NCBI GenBank assembly: GCA_029238255.1
Contig: JAQWGK010000012.1
Span: forward strand, 1 to 33,672
Source of the DNA: Porticoccaceae bacterium
Lineage (GTDB): Bacteria; Pseudomonadota; Gammaproteobacteria; Pseudomonadales; Porticoccaceae
Length of the DNA stretch: 33,672 nucleotides
Reading direction: 5' to 3'
Part shown: positions 7,823-14,158 of the stretch, in pieces
Numbering within the stretch: the stretch's first letter is position 1
Layout of the letters: each line of letters starts with the position of its first letter
The notes under the pieces: model-generated
What the model saw: only the letters and a program-made list of their open reading frames with translations
Databases searched by the model: none
What the model was told of the DNA's origin: nothing
Program-made: the position numbers and the translations under genes

Positions 7823-7912
7823 CTACAAAAGGAGCTTGATAAGGGTTCCGATAAAGGACAAGAATCGAGGGAAGAAAATAGTAAAAAATGGTGGAAATTC
7901 TGGGGCGAATAA
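7820..7912 (+). pseudogene. Orphan 3' end of a gene, 30 codons, beginning inside the repeat
   Basis: From 7820 an open frame with no start codon reads through LQKELDKGSDKGQESREEN and ends KKWWKFWGE at a TAA (7910-7912). The hydrophilic, charged run followed by an aromatic tail is typical of a cytoplasmic C-terminus of a small membrane protein. The upstream part is replaced by the repeat at 7800-7822. It may be the displaced tail of the preceding membrane protein gene or of another lost gene. Confidence 0.4.
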
Positions 7913-8140
7913 ATGCAATAAGTTTAGGCAATTCGCCCGTTAATTAAATTGTCTAAAAAAATGGCAACAACAGACATAATCAACAGCTACAGCGAGAGAA
8001 CAGGGAAGTGAGTTGAATTTTAGCCATCGTTAAATGGAGGCTAACGTCCAATAACAGGATTGCAGGGAAGTAAGCCTTGCAACCTGCGGTAGCCTGCCAG
8101 ACAAAGAATCTAGCTGATCTTCCTTTATCTTTTTAGCCAT
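7913..8140. other. Non-coding AT-rich stretch with an imperfect hairpin
   Basis: No gene is supported. An imperfect inverted repeat around 8057-8090 (ATTGCAGG facing CCTTGCAA) is present, and the phrase TTTTAGCCAT occurs near 8018 and 8130. I see no attC-like architecture here, although the next gene ends in an attC, so the upstream boundary of that cassette is probably lost. Confidence 0.4.
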
Positions 8141-8163
8141 TAACTTCGAGTCTGACCCTATTG
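8141..8163 (+). repeat. Dispersed repeat copy (GAGTCTGACCC core), copy 2
   Basis: Contains TTCGAGTCTGACCCTATTG. It ends five bases before the ATG of the transglutaminase-like gene, which therefore has no visible Shine-Dalgarno sequence. Confidence 0.7.
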
Positions 8164-8167
8164 TTTT

Positions 8168-8788
8168 ATGAATAAGTATCTAGAATCTACTGAATATATT
8201 GATTGGGAAAGCCCAGCTATATTAGCTCAAGCAAAAATACTAGCTGAAGATTCCTCTGCACCCAAAGAAATTACTCGAAAGTGCTTTGAATTTGTCCGAG
8301 ATGAAATTAAACATAGCTGGGATTACAAGCTAAACCCTGTTACTTATAAAGCGTCAGATGTGCTCAATCATGGCACAGGTTATTGTTATGCAAAAAGCCA
8401 CCTGCTAGCAGCACTTCTTCGAGCAAATAATATTCCAGCGGGTTTGTGCTACCAACGCTTAACTATTACTGACATTCCCCCATTTTGCTTACATGGTCTA
8501 AATGCTGTTTACCTTGAATCTTTTGGTTGGTATCGCATTGATGCAAGGGGTAATAAGCAAGGAGTGTCAGCTGAGTTCTGCCCTCCGGTTGAGAAGTTGG
8601 CGTTCCCCATAGCTACGCCAGGGGAAGCGGATTTACCTGAAATATGGGCGGAACCACTACCAATTGTGATTCAAGTACTCAAGCAGTATAAAACCGTTAA
8701 AGATGTTGCCAATAATTTGCCAGATGTCGAGCTAGTCACGGCTAACAAGTCAATGTTGTCGGACTCGCTAACGCTCGCCACAAATTGA
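8168..8788 (+). CDS. Transglutaminase-like (cysteine protease fold) protein
   Basis: A 206-residue cytoplasmic protein with a transglutaminase-like core. The catalytic triad is visible as C73 (HGTGYCYAKSHLLAALLRA), H109 (FCLHGLNAVY) and D125 (WYRIDARGN). Residues 1-60 (DWESPAILAQA, CFEFVRDEIKHSWDY) match the usual N-terminal half of this family, so the start appears intact. No ribosome-binding site is seen because the dispersed repeat abuts the ATG. The last 15 or so codons, after NLPDVELV, are read from the attC-like site at 8740-8798, as often happens to cassette genes. Members are common as integron cassettes and elsewhere; the biological role is unknown. Confidence 0.85.
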   Translation: MNKYLESTEYIDWESPAILAQAKILAEDSSAPKEITRKCFEFVRDEIKHSWDYKLNPVTYKASDVLNHGTGYCYAKSHLLAALLRANNIPAGLCYQRLTITDIPPFCLHGLNAVYLESFGWYRIDARGNKQGVSAEFCPPVEKLAFPIATPGEADLPEIWAEPLPIVIQVLKQYKTVKDVANNLPDVELVTANKSMLSDSLTLATN

Positions 8789-8798
8789 GGCGTTATGT
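8740..8798 (+). other. attC-like integron recombination site 1
   Basis: Outer boxes GGCTAAC (8740-8746) and GTTATGT (8792-8798) pair through TAAC/GTTA. Inner boxes TCAAT (8750-8754) and ATTGA (8784-8788) pair. TTGT (8756-8759) pairs with ACAA (8780-8783), then GG-A-C (8761-8764, extrahelical A) with GCC (8777-8779), followed by a short terminal stem and loop. This order (R'', L'', stem with extrahelical base, L', R') and the 59-base length fit attC. The last R' box departs from GTTRRRY at one position. Confidence 0.7.
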
Positions 8799-8841
8799 TT
8801 TGCCAAGCCTGAGAATAATATTATCTAAATGAGAGAAATTA

Positions 8842-9276
8842 ATGAGTAATGATCAAGAGGACGTGGAAGTAGGTTCAGATGTTGAACCTACAGCGGCTGA
8901 GAGTACTTCTCATATAAAATCGTCGAGAAAAGCATTTTCAAAGCTAGCAACAGAACTCACTGACGATGAGCTTAGCTCTCCGGGCGTGCAAAAAATGCTC
9001 TTGGCTGAAATATCGAGGCTGGAATCAGCAGTAATGTACTCTGAGTCATATAAAGACAAGTACCACAATGCTGATAAAGATCGTGAAGTTCTAAAAGAGA
9101 AAGAAAAGACTTTCATTTTTTCAGAAATACTTTATTCAGTCAGCCTCACGCTTGGTGCTGCTTTGATAGGCCTAACACCGTCCATAAAAACTAGCGAAGT
9201 TTCCCCCGTCATAATTGGGATAGTAGGTTTTCTACTAGTTGGTGGCGCTATCGTTGCTAAGGTGGTGAGAAGATGA
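8842..9276 (+). CDS. Hypothetical protein with coiled-coil and two C-terminal membrane helices (cassette gene A)
   Basis: A 144-residue protein of unknown function. Residues 1-30 are acidic and probably disordered (EDVEVGSDVEPTAAEST). Residues about 55-92 are charged and heptad-like (LLAEISRLESAV, then KDREVLKEKEK). Two membrane helices follow (about 92-110 and 119-138), separated by a loop with prolines, and the tail is KVVRR. This suggests a tail-anchored protein with a cytoplasmic coiled-coil. It starts 50 bases after attC site 1, with GAGAGAAATTA upstream as ribosome-binding site, and overlaps gene B by four bases (ATGA). Both genes are followed by attC site 2, so they form one two-gene cassette. 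I do not recognise the family. Confidence 0.75.
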   Translation: MSNDQEDVEVGSDVEPTAAESTSHIKSSRKAFSKLATELTDDELSSPGVQKMLLAEISRLESAVMYSESYKDKYHNADKDREVLKEKEKTFIFSEILYSVSLTLGAALIGLTPSIKTSEVSPVIIGIVGFLLVGGAIVAKVVRR

Positions 9277-9629
9277 AACTAAGCATACGGTTTGTTAAAG
9301 AGCACGGAAACCTTAAAAAAGAAAGGATCGTCCTAAAGGCACTTGAAAGCATTGATGTCGGAAACTATATGGTGGCAGACACCACATATATGGATGAGGG
9401 TGAGGTATCTAATAAATTACGGCACACTTTCTGGATTCCTGATAAAGAAGTAGATAAAGGTGATCTTGTAGTTATCTATACCAAAGAAGGAAATGACTCA
9501 ACAAAAAGCAATGAGTCGGGGAATAAAACGCATTTTTTCTATTGGGGTCTTGAACGCACTATTTGGAATAAAGAAGAAGATGCGGCGGCAATATTCTCAA
9601 TTGCTGATTGGTTTTCTAAAAAGGTATGA
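9273..9629 (+). CDS. Hypothetical soluble protein (cassette gene B)
   Basis: A 118-residue soluble protein, translationally coupled to the membrane protein before it. It looks like a single mixed alpha/beta domain: an N-terminal KLSIRFVKEH strand region, a VADTTYMDEGEVSNKLRHTFW segment, GDLVVIYTKEG, and a C-terminal HFFYWGLERTIWN followed by ADWFSKKV. The aromatic-rich C-terminal half suggests a binding surface. Nothing identifies an enzyme. A membrane partner with a coiled-coil plus a small soluble protein inside a single integron cassette is the layout of some stress, toxin-antitoxin or antiphage pairs, but the sequence alone does not show such a role. The stop lies three bases before attC site 2. 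Confidence 0.75.
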   Translation: MKLSIRFVKEHGNLKKERIVLKALESIDVGNYMVADTTYMDEGEVSNKLRHTFWIPDKEVDKGDLVVIYTKEGNDSTKSNESGNKTHFFYWGLERTIWNKEEDAAAIFSIADWFSKKV

Positions 9630-9631
9630 AC

Positions 9632-9689
9632 ATAACAATTCAAGAAAGCGGGACGCAGCAAAGCTGCGCCCCTTCTTGAGGAGTTAGAA
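9632..9689 (+). other. attC-like integron recombination site 2
   Basis: The clearest attC in the window. R'' ATAACAA (9632-9638) pairs with R' GTTAGAA (9683-9689) through TAAC/GTTA. L'' TTCAAG (9639-9644) pairs with L' CTTGAG (9675-9680). The stem GGG-A-CGCAGC (9650-9659, extrahelical A at 9653) pairs with GCTGCGCCC (9663-9671) around a three-base loop. An unpaired central spacer lies between the boxes. Length is 58 bases, within the normal range. It directly follows cassette gene B and is followed 19 bases later by the TIR gene start. Confidence 0.8.
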
Positions 9690-9708
9690 ATAAAAAGGAG
9701 AAATCAGT

Positions 9709-9885
9709 ATGAAGGTATTTTTAAGCTGGTCAGGAGAGAAAAGTCATAAAGTGGCTTTGGTCTTTCGTGATTGGTTTCCATCAGTTATTCAATCACAAGT
9801 GTCACAAAGAATTAGGGTCAAAAGAATTAGGGTCAGACTCGAATTTAAAGGATTAGAGATTTTAGGCAAAGCAGAATTGCCTTAA
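9709..9885 (+). pseudogene. Truncated TIR-domain protein gene (5' fragment only)
   Basis: ATG 9709 has an excellent AGGAG at eight bases. The first 30 residues (MKVFLSWSGEKSHKVALVF, then RDWFPSVIQS) match the start of a well-known family of bacterial TIR-domain proteins (MKVFISWSG). After residue 30 the frame enters the dispersed repeat (VSQRIRVKRIRVRLEF) and ends at residue 58, so the TIR catalytic glutamate and the rest of the protein are missing. Intact TIR proteins often degrade NAD in antiphage defence. It begins immediately after attC site 2, so it was probably a cassette that lost its 3' part and its own attC when the repeat arrived or recombined. Confidence 0.75.
9806..9846 (-). repeat. 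Dispersed repeat copy 3, inverted, with a partial tandem copy
   Basis: AAAGAATTAGGGTCA is tandemly repeated at 9806-9820 and 9821-9835, and the second copy continues into the full inverted core GGGTCAGACTCGAATTT (9830-9846). A small hairpin AGGCAA/TTGCCT follows at about 9863-9881. It marks the break point of the TIR gene. Confidence 0.7.
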
Positions 9886-9901
9886 CCACACAGGGAGAAT
9901 A

Positions 9902-10720
9902 GTGTTTTTTATGAAGGGATTACTTGAAAAAACCTGGTTCGTTTCATTGGTGATAGGTTTTAGTTTTGTATTAGGTCTATTGTTTTTGGCTCTTTCTAAA
10001 CTCTACTTTGACGATGAAATATTAATAACAATAACTGGCTTGCTAGGTGCCTATTTAACAATATCTGTTGTGGTCAATATTCTGCACAAATGGATACTAC
10101 AGCCTTATGTAGACTTAACTCAAAAGAAGGAAATTGAAGGTCTAATTTCTGACAAAATTGATAATCTGATTGAAAATAGCAGGAAGTATGGATTTGATGG
10201 ATTGGTTGATCAGATTGATTTTCAGGCTATTTTTGATGACCTCAATGAAAATGATACGCTCTGGTGGCTTGATACATTCTCGCCGGGTCATACCGCATGG
10301 GAAGATAATATCAAGCAGGCGCTAAAGCGGGGGGCAAATATCAATATGCTTGTTCTTTCGCCAAATGCAGATCATTTAATAAAGTGCCGTGCAGATGAAA
10401 TCGGAGGGCAATACACTCCCGAAAGATTTAAAAGTGAGATTGAACGTTTTATTGAATATATGGAACATATTGTTTTTGAATCAAGTGGCGAAAAAGGCAA
10501 TCTTGAAATTAGACTCTATGATGATCTTCTTGCTGTGCCTATGTATATAGTCTCAACTGGCAATAAAGCAAGATTCGCTTATTCAAGCTTTTATCTTAAT
10601 TCTGCTACAGCAATAAATTTCCCTCATCTAAAGTGGAAAGAAAGTGGTGAGGCAGTAATTGAAATGTTATTCGAATATATCCAATTTAAATGGAATAAAA
10701 AAGTTAGTGTGCATAAATAA
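9902..10720 (+). CDS. Membrane-anchored protein with a possible phospholipase-D-like fold
   Basis: A 272-residue protein. Two membrane helices are near the N-terminus (about residues 13-33 and 41-62), followed by a coiled linker (KKEIEGLISDKIDNLIEN) and a soluble domain of about 180 residues. The soluble part has a pattern like PLD-type or DUF5919-like domains: LWWLDTFSPGHTAWEDNIKQA, then GANINMLVLSPN, LEIRLYDDLLAVPMYIV and AYSSFYLN, but no HxK catalytic motif. It could be a signalling or effector domain; I am unsure. A GTG at 9902 follows GGGAG by four bases; an ATG at 9911 is the alternative. AT-rich codon use and repeats on both sides suggest acquisition. No attC follows it. Confidence 0.65.
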   Translation: MFFMKGLLEKTWFVSLVIGFSFVLGLLFLALSKLYFDDEILITITGLLGAYLTISVVVNILHKWILQPYVDLTQKKEIEGLISDKIDNLIENSRKYGFDGLVDQIDFQAIFDDLNENDTLWWLDTFSPGHTAWEDNIKQALKRGANINMLVLSPNADHLIKCRADEIGGQYTPERFKSEIERFIEYMEHIVFESSGEKGNLEIRLYDDLLAVPMYIVSTGNKARFAYSSFYLNSATAINFPHLKWKESGEAVIEMLFEYIQFKWNKKVSVHK

Positions 10721-10765
10721 TTAGGGTCAGATTAGAATTTCAAATTCGAGTCTGACCCCAAATTT
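10719..10765. repeat. Head-to-head pair of the dispersed repeat (copies 4 and 5)
   Basis: AATTAGGGTCAGATTAGAA (10719-10737) is followed by the opposite-orientation copy ATTCGAGTCTGACCCCAAA (10744-10762). Together they form a long inverted repeat that overlaps the end of the preceding gene's stop region and could also act as a terminator. It forms the right edge of the accessory island. Confidence 0.75.
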
Positions 10766-10835
10766 CTTCAGAACTTTCACTCGTCCGCTTAAACCCCACC
10801 AAAACCAACCCCCAGAAACCCAGCGTTGGTGATAC

Positions 10836-10857
10836 AATTTTCAATCACCTACAGCAA
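10836..10857 (+). promoter_or_regulatory. Possible promoter/operator before the YkgJ-like gene
   Basis: A -10-like TACAAT lies inside a six-base inverted repeat GGTGAT...ATCACC (about 10828-10850). The stretch GATACAATTTT-AATCAC is nearly repeated at 31715-31732 in front of the DUF3429 gene. No good -35 is evident. This is weak evidence. Confidence 0.25.
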
Positions 10858-10871
10858 AGCCCCTATAGCCT

Positions 10872-11261
10872 ATGAAAGACTGCAACCAATGCGGAAAGTG
10901 CTGTATCAAATACGGCGATGGCGCGCTCTCGGCTACAGCGCAAGAAATCGAGCTATGGGAGCTATTTCAGCCGCATATTTACCAGTATGTAAAAGATAAT
11001 GAAATCTGGTTCTGTCCGGATACCGGTGTGCAGCTTAGTCGCTGTCCTTTTCTTGAGATTGAGCCGGGTGAGGGCAAAGCTAAATATACCTGTTCTATCT
11101 ACCTAAGCCGGCCTGAAGACTGCAGGCACTATCCAAGCAGTATTTCGGAAATGATTCGCGATGAATGTGAGATGATTGAGGTTAAGGATTTAGAGGATAT
11201 AAAAAAGGCGCAATCTGCACTGGATGACTTAATGGAAGATAGTCGGCCTCGCAGCCAATAA
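10872..11261 (+). CDS. YkgJ family cysteine-cluster protein
   Basis: A 129-residue protein with the zinc/iron-binding cysteine cluster of the YkgJ family: C4, C7, C10 and C11 (CNQCGKCCIKYGDGAL), then RCPFLE, and finally YTCSIYLSRPEDCRHYPS. The cysteines should bind a metal or an iron-sulfur cluster; some relatives modify flagellin or other proteins, but the function of this subgroup is unknown. GC content returns to that of the chromosome here, so this is the first ordinary gene right of the accessory island. The N-terminal Met directly precedes the cluster as usual. Confidence 0.85.
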   Translation: MKDCNQCGKCCIKYGDGALSATAQEIELWELFQPHIYQYVKDNEIWFCPDTGVQLSRCPFLEIEPGEGKAKYTCSIYLSRPEDCRHYPSSISEMIRDECEMIEVKDLEDIKKAQSALDDLMEDSRPRSQ

Positions 11262-11298
11262 AGCGTTAACAATAATAATTCCCTTAAGATTTATAGCT

Positions 11299-12306
11299 AT
11301 GAGCCAAAATACTTCTACTGCTAGCACTACAAATACCCAAATACGCTGGGGTATTGTTGGTGCTGGCCGCATCGCAAAAACCTTTGCTACTGATATTGCC
11401 TTTGCGCCCCATGCCCAGTTGACGGCGGTTGCTTCGCGAGAGCTGAGCAGGGCGCAGGCCTTTGCGGATGATTTCTCCATAGCCACTGCTTACGGTAGTT
11501 ATGAAGAAATTTTTGCCGATCCCAATATCGATGCTATCTATATAGCTACCCCCCATAGTCACCATAAAGAGCAGACGATTGCCGCTCTGCGTGCGGGCAA
11601 GCATGTGCTCTGTGAAAAGCCGGCGACGGTTACTCCTGAGGAGCTGGAGGAGGTTATTGCGGTGGCGGTGCAGGAGCAGCGTTATTTTATGGAGGGGATG
11701 TGGACTTACTTTATGCCGGTGATTGAGAAGGCGCGGCAGTGGGTTGATGCGGGGCGGATTGGCAATCTCTGTCATGTTAAGGCGGAGTTTGGTTTTCCCA
11801 TGCCCTACGACCCGGAGTCACGGGAATACAGCGTTCGCCTTGGCGGTGGCTGTCTGCAGGATATGGGTATCTATCCCATTGCTATGGCCTGGCGGTTTCT
11901 GCAGCAGGATCCGGATACTCAGACTGTCTGGCACCATAAGGCGGACAACGGGGTTGAGGACGATGTGGTTATTCTTAATACCTATGTTGATAGCCAGACT
12001 AAGAATGAGGTCACCGCACAGCTGACCACATCCTTTCGCAGTAGGTTAAATAATTATCTAACGCTGGTTGGCGATAGTGGCACGCTGATGATTGCCGATT
12101 ATTGGGCGGCGCGGGAGGTAAAACTTTATCGGGGTGCTGAGTGCATTGATCGCTTCGCGGTTGAGCGGCCTCAGCAAGGTTTCAATCATCAAATCGAACA
12201 GGTAAGCTGTGATTTATTGGCCGGAAAGCTGCAGCCTGAGGTTGTTAGCTGGGATGATAGTCGCGCTTTTCAGCGGCAGATGGCGGCGATAAAAAAACAA
12301 TTTTAA
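11299..12306 (+). CDS. Gfo/Idh/MocA family oxidoreductase
   Basis: A 335-residue NAD(P)-dependent sugar dehydrogenase-type protein. The N-terminal Rossmann fold has IVGAGRIAKTFA (about residues 19-30), followed by AVASRELSRAQAFA. The EKP motif is in HVLCEKPATVTPEELE (about 103-118), and the C-terminal half has the GGGCLQDMGIYPI helix that bears the catalytic Asp/Tyr region. The closest type appears to be the dimeric dihydrodiol dehydrogenase/glucose-fructose oxidoreductase branch. Forty-six bases separate it from the downstream sugar transporter, so they are probably co-transcribed. It may reduce or oxidise keto-sugars made by the GMC system at 4.4-6.1 kb, but this is inference. Confidence 0.88.
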   Translation: MSQNTSTASTTNTQIRWGIVGAGRIAKTFATDIAFAPHAQLTAVASRELSRAQAFADDFSIATAYGSYEEIFADPNIDAIYIATPHSHHKEQTIAALRAGKHVLCEKPATVTPEELEEVIAVAVQEQRYFMEGMWTYFMPVIEKARQWVDAGRIGNLCHVKAEFGFPMPYDPESREYSVRLGGGCLQDMGIYPIAMAWRFLQQDPDTQTVWHHKADNGVEDDVVILNTYVDSQTKNEVTAQLTTSFRSRLNNYLTLVGDSGTLMIADYWAAREVKLYRGAECIDRFAVERPQQGFNHQIEQVSCDLLAGKLQPEVVSWDDSRAFQRQMAAIKKQF

Positions 12307-12352
12307 CCATAAAAAATAATAAAACTAACTCATAATCATTACTGGAATTCTC

Positions 12353-13936
12353 ATGGAACACCGTACCTATTACGCACTCTATTGCGCGGTTATCGTGTCG
12401 CTTGGCGGCTTTGTTTTTGGCTTTGATGCCGCTGTTATCTCTGGGGTGGTTGGCGCTGTTACTACTGAGTTTGATCTAACGCCTATACAGTCCGGTTTTG
12501 TGGTTGCCGCACCGACACTCTCGGGGGTGTTTGGCACGCTGGTGATAGGGCCGTTGAGTGATGCCCTTGGTCGTAAAAAGGTGTTGATCCTGATTGCCTT
12601 TCTCTATCTTTTATCCGCAGTCGCCTCGGCCTTTGCCAGCTCTTATATGATGCTGGTGGTTGCCCGGGCTATTGGTGGTCTGGCCTTTACCTCGCTGATG
12701 ATTGCGCCTATGTATATTGCTGAAATAGCACCGGCAAAACTGCGCGGCAAGCTGGTTTCTATTAACCAGCTCAATATTGTGGTCGGTCTTTCGGCGGCTT
12801 ATTTTGCTAACTATTTTATTATCAATGCCAGTACCTCTGGCGCTGATTGGGTAACTGCCTGGGGCGTTGATGCGAACACTTGGCGCTGGATGTTGGGTGT
12901 TGAAATTGTTCCGGCGGCGATCTTCTTCCTGGCGCTGTTTATGGTGCCCGATAGCCCGCGCTGGTTGATGAACAATGGCCGTGAGCAGGAAGCCCGCGAT
13001 GTGTTGGCGAAGTTGATGCCTGGCGATCAGATTGAGTCTGAAGTGGCGTTGATCAAGAGTAGCTACGACAGCGAAAATGGCGTGCTGTGGATGCGTATTA
13101 AGAGCGTGCTGGGGCCGAAGATGCGTCTGGCGCTTATTGTCGGCATTATTGTTGGGGTGGTGCAGCAGATTACCGGTATCAATGCGATCTTCTTCTATGC
13201 GCCAACGATCTTTGAGCAGAGTGGTATTGGCACCGATGCGGCCTTTGCTCAAGCGGTGTTGGTGGGTCTAATTAATGTGCTGTTTACGCTGGTGGCAATT
13301 GCGCTGATCGATCGCTGGGGGCGCAGACCACTATTGTTGGTTGGTCTCAGTGGTATTGCTATCAGTATGGCGCTCTGTACCTATGGCTTTTCTCAGGCCA
13401 CCTATGAGCTGGATGCCAAAGGCGTTGCGCAGATTGAGCAGATCGATAATATCCAAACTAGCTTTGATACCGGCAAGCTCAATTCTATGGTGGGTACGGT
13501 CTATCAAAGTGATGTTGAGTTTAAACAGGCCTTGGCCGAAACCATTGGTGCCAGTGCGGCTCGCGAATATGAAAGCGACCTTATTAAGACCGCTGCAAAA
13601 ATGAATGCGGTATTAATTCTGGTGGGTATTTTGGGCTTTGTGGCTTCCTTTGCTATGTCTCTGGGGCCGGTGATGTGGGCGCTATTTGCGGAGATATTCC
13701 CCAATCAACTGCGCGGTGTGGCCATCTCCTGCGTGGGTATGATTAACAGCATGGTGAGTTTCTGTGTGCAGCTGTTCTTCCCCTGGGAGTTAAGTACTTT
13801 TGGCGCTGCGCTAACATTCTTCTCCTACGGTGTATTTGCGGTTATTGGTTTGGTTTTAGTGGCTTGGTTGTTGCCGGAAACCAAGGGTAAGTCTCTGGAA
13901 GAGATTGAGCTGCTCTTTACGAAAAAGAGCAGCTAA
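12353..13936 (+). CDS. MFS sugar porter (SP family)
   Basis: A 527-residue 12-helix proton-coupled sugar transporter in the inner membrane. Signature motifs are GFVFGFDAAVISG in helix 1, GPLSDALGRKKVL between helices 2 and 3, IAEIAPAKLRGKLVSINQLN after helix 4, PDSPRWLMNNGREQEARDVL before the central loop, QQITGINAIFFYAPTIFE in helix 7, DRWGRRPLLLVG and the terminal LPETKGKSLEEIE. It is about 50-60 residues longer than XylE or GalP. The excess is a loop at about residues 350-412 between helices 9 and 10, polar and Gln/Glu/Asp-rich, and predicted periplasmic. The substrate is probably a hexose or pentose and cannot be fixed from sequence. It follows the Gfo/Idh/MocA gene. Confidence 0.9.
   Translation: MEHRTYYALYCAVIVSLGGFVFGFDAAVISGVVGAVTTEFDLTPIQSGFVVAAPTLSGVFGTLVIGPLSDALGRKKVLILIAFLYLLSAVASAFASSYMMLVVARAIGGLAFTSLMIAPMYIAEIAPAKLRGKLVSINQLNIVVGLSAAYFANYFIINASTSGADWVTAWGVDANTWRWMLGVEIVPAAIFFLALFMVPDSPRWLMNNGREQEARDVLAKLMPGDQIESEVALIKSSYDSENGVLWMRIKSVLGPKMRLALIVGIIVGVVQQITGINAIFFYAPTIFEQSGIGTDAAFAQAVLVGLINVLFTLVAIALIDRWGRRPLLLVGLSGIAISMALCTYGFSQATYELDAKGVAQIEQIDNIQTSFDTGKLNSMVGTVYQSDVEFKQALAETIGASAAREYESDLIKTAAKMNAVLILVGILGFVASFAMSLGPVMWALFAEIFPNQLRGVAISCVGMINSMVSFCVQLFFPWELSTFGAALTFFSYGVFAVIGLVLVAWLLPETKGKSLEEIELLFTKKSS
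13908..13934 (+). terminator. Hairpin at the end of the sugar porter gene
   Basis: An 11-base perfect stem AGCTGCTCTTT (13908-13918) and AAAGAGCAGCT (13924-13934) with a five-base loop overlaps the last codons and the stop. A-rich rather than T-rich sequence follows, so it is not a textbook intrinsic terminator; it may protect the mRNA end. Confidence 0.4.
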
Positions 13937-13983
13937 AAAGACAGCCTAAGTCCGCTATCCTAGATGGCTCGTCATTCTAGAGC

Positions 13984-14095
13984 CCCGTCATCCCAGCGAA
14001 GGAACGTCACCCCAGCGAAGGCTGGGGCTGGGACCTTCATCAGAATGGTGTTGTGGCACTTTAAGTTAGAGATTCCCGCCTGCGCGGGAATGACG
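13984..14095. repeat. Palindromic intergenic element (MITE/REP-like), copy 1
   Basis: Contains CCCCAGC-GAAG-GCTGGGG (14010-14027) and ATTCCCGC-CTGC-GCGGGAAT (14071-14090), bounded by CCGTCAT on the left and ATGACG on the right. The same building blocks recur at 15330-15510 beyond the next gene. Such CGTCATnCC...GGGAATGACG elements are widespread in gammaproteobacterial intergenic regions. Confidence 0.75.
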
Positions 14096-14158
14096 AAAGT
14101 AGCTGCGAAAATGACGGAAGTAGGTGATATTAACAATATGAGTAAATCGATAAATTAA

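Noticed and set aside
7698-7943. 81-codon open frame spanning the repeat copy 1
   Set aside because: It overlaps the end of the 7288 gene, reads through a dispersed repeat and gives a composition typical of non-coding frames; another frame gives the better gene tail at 7820-7912.
8057-8090. Imperfect hairpin as an attC upstream of the transglutaminase gene
   Set aside because: No R''/R' boxes at the right spacing and no extrahelical-base pattern.
12611-13252. 213-codon minus-strand open frame inside the sugar porter gene
   Set aside because: Long, but lies antisense to a clear MFS gene, with His/Asn/Arg-rich composition typical of antisense frames.
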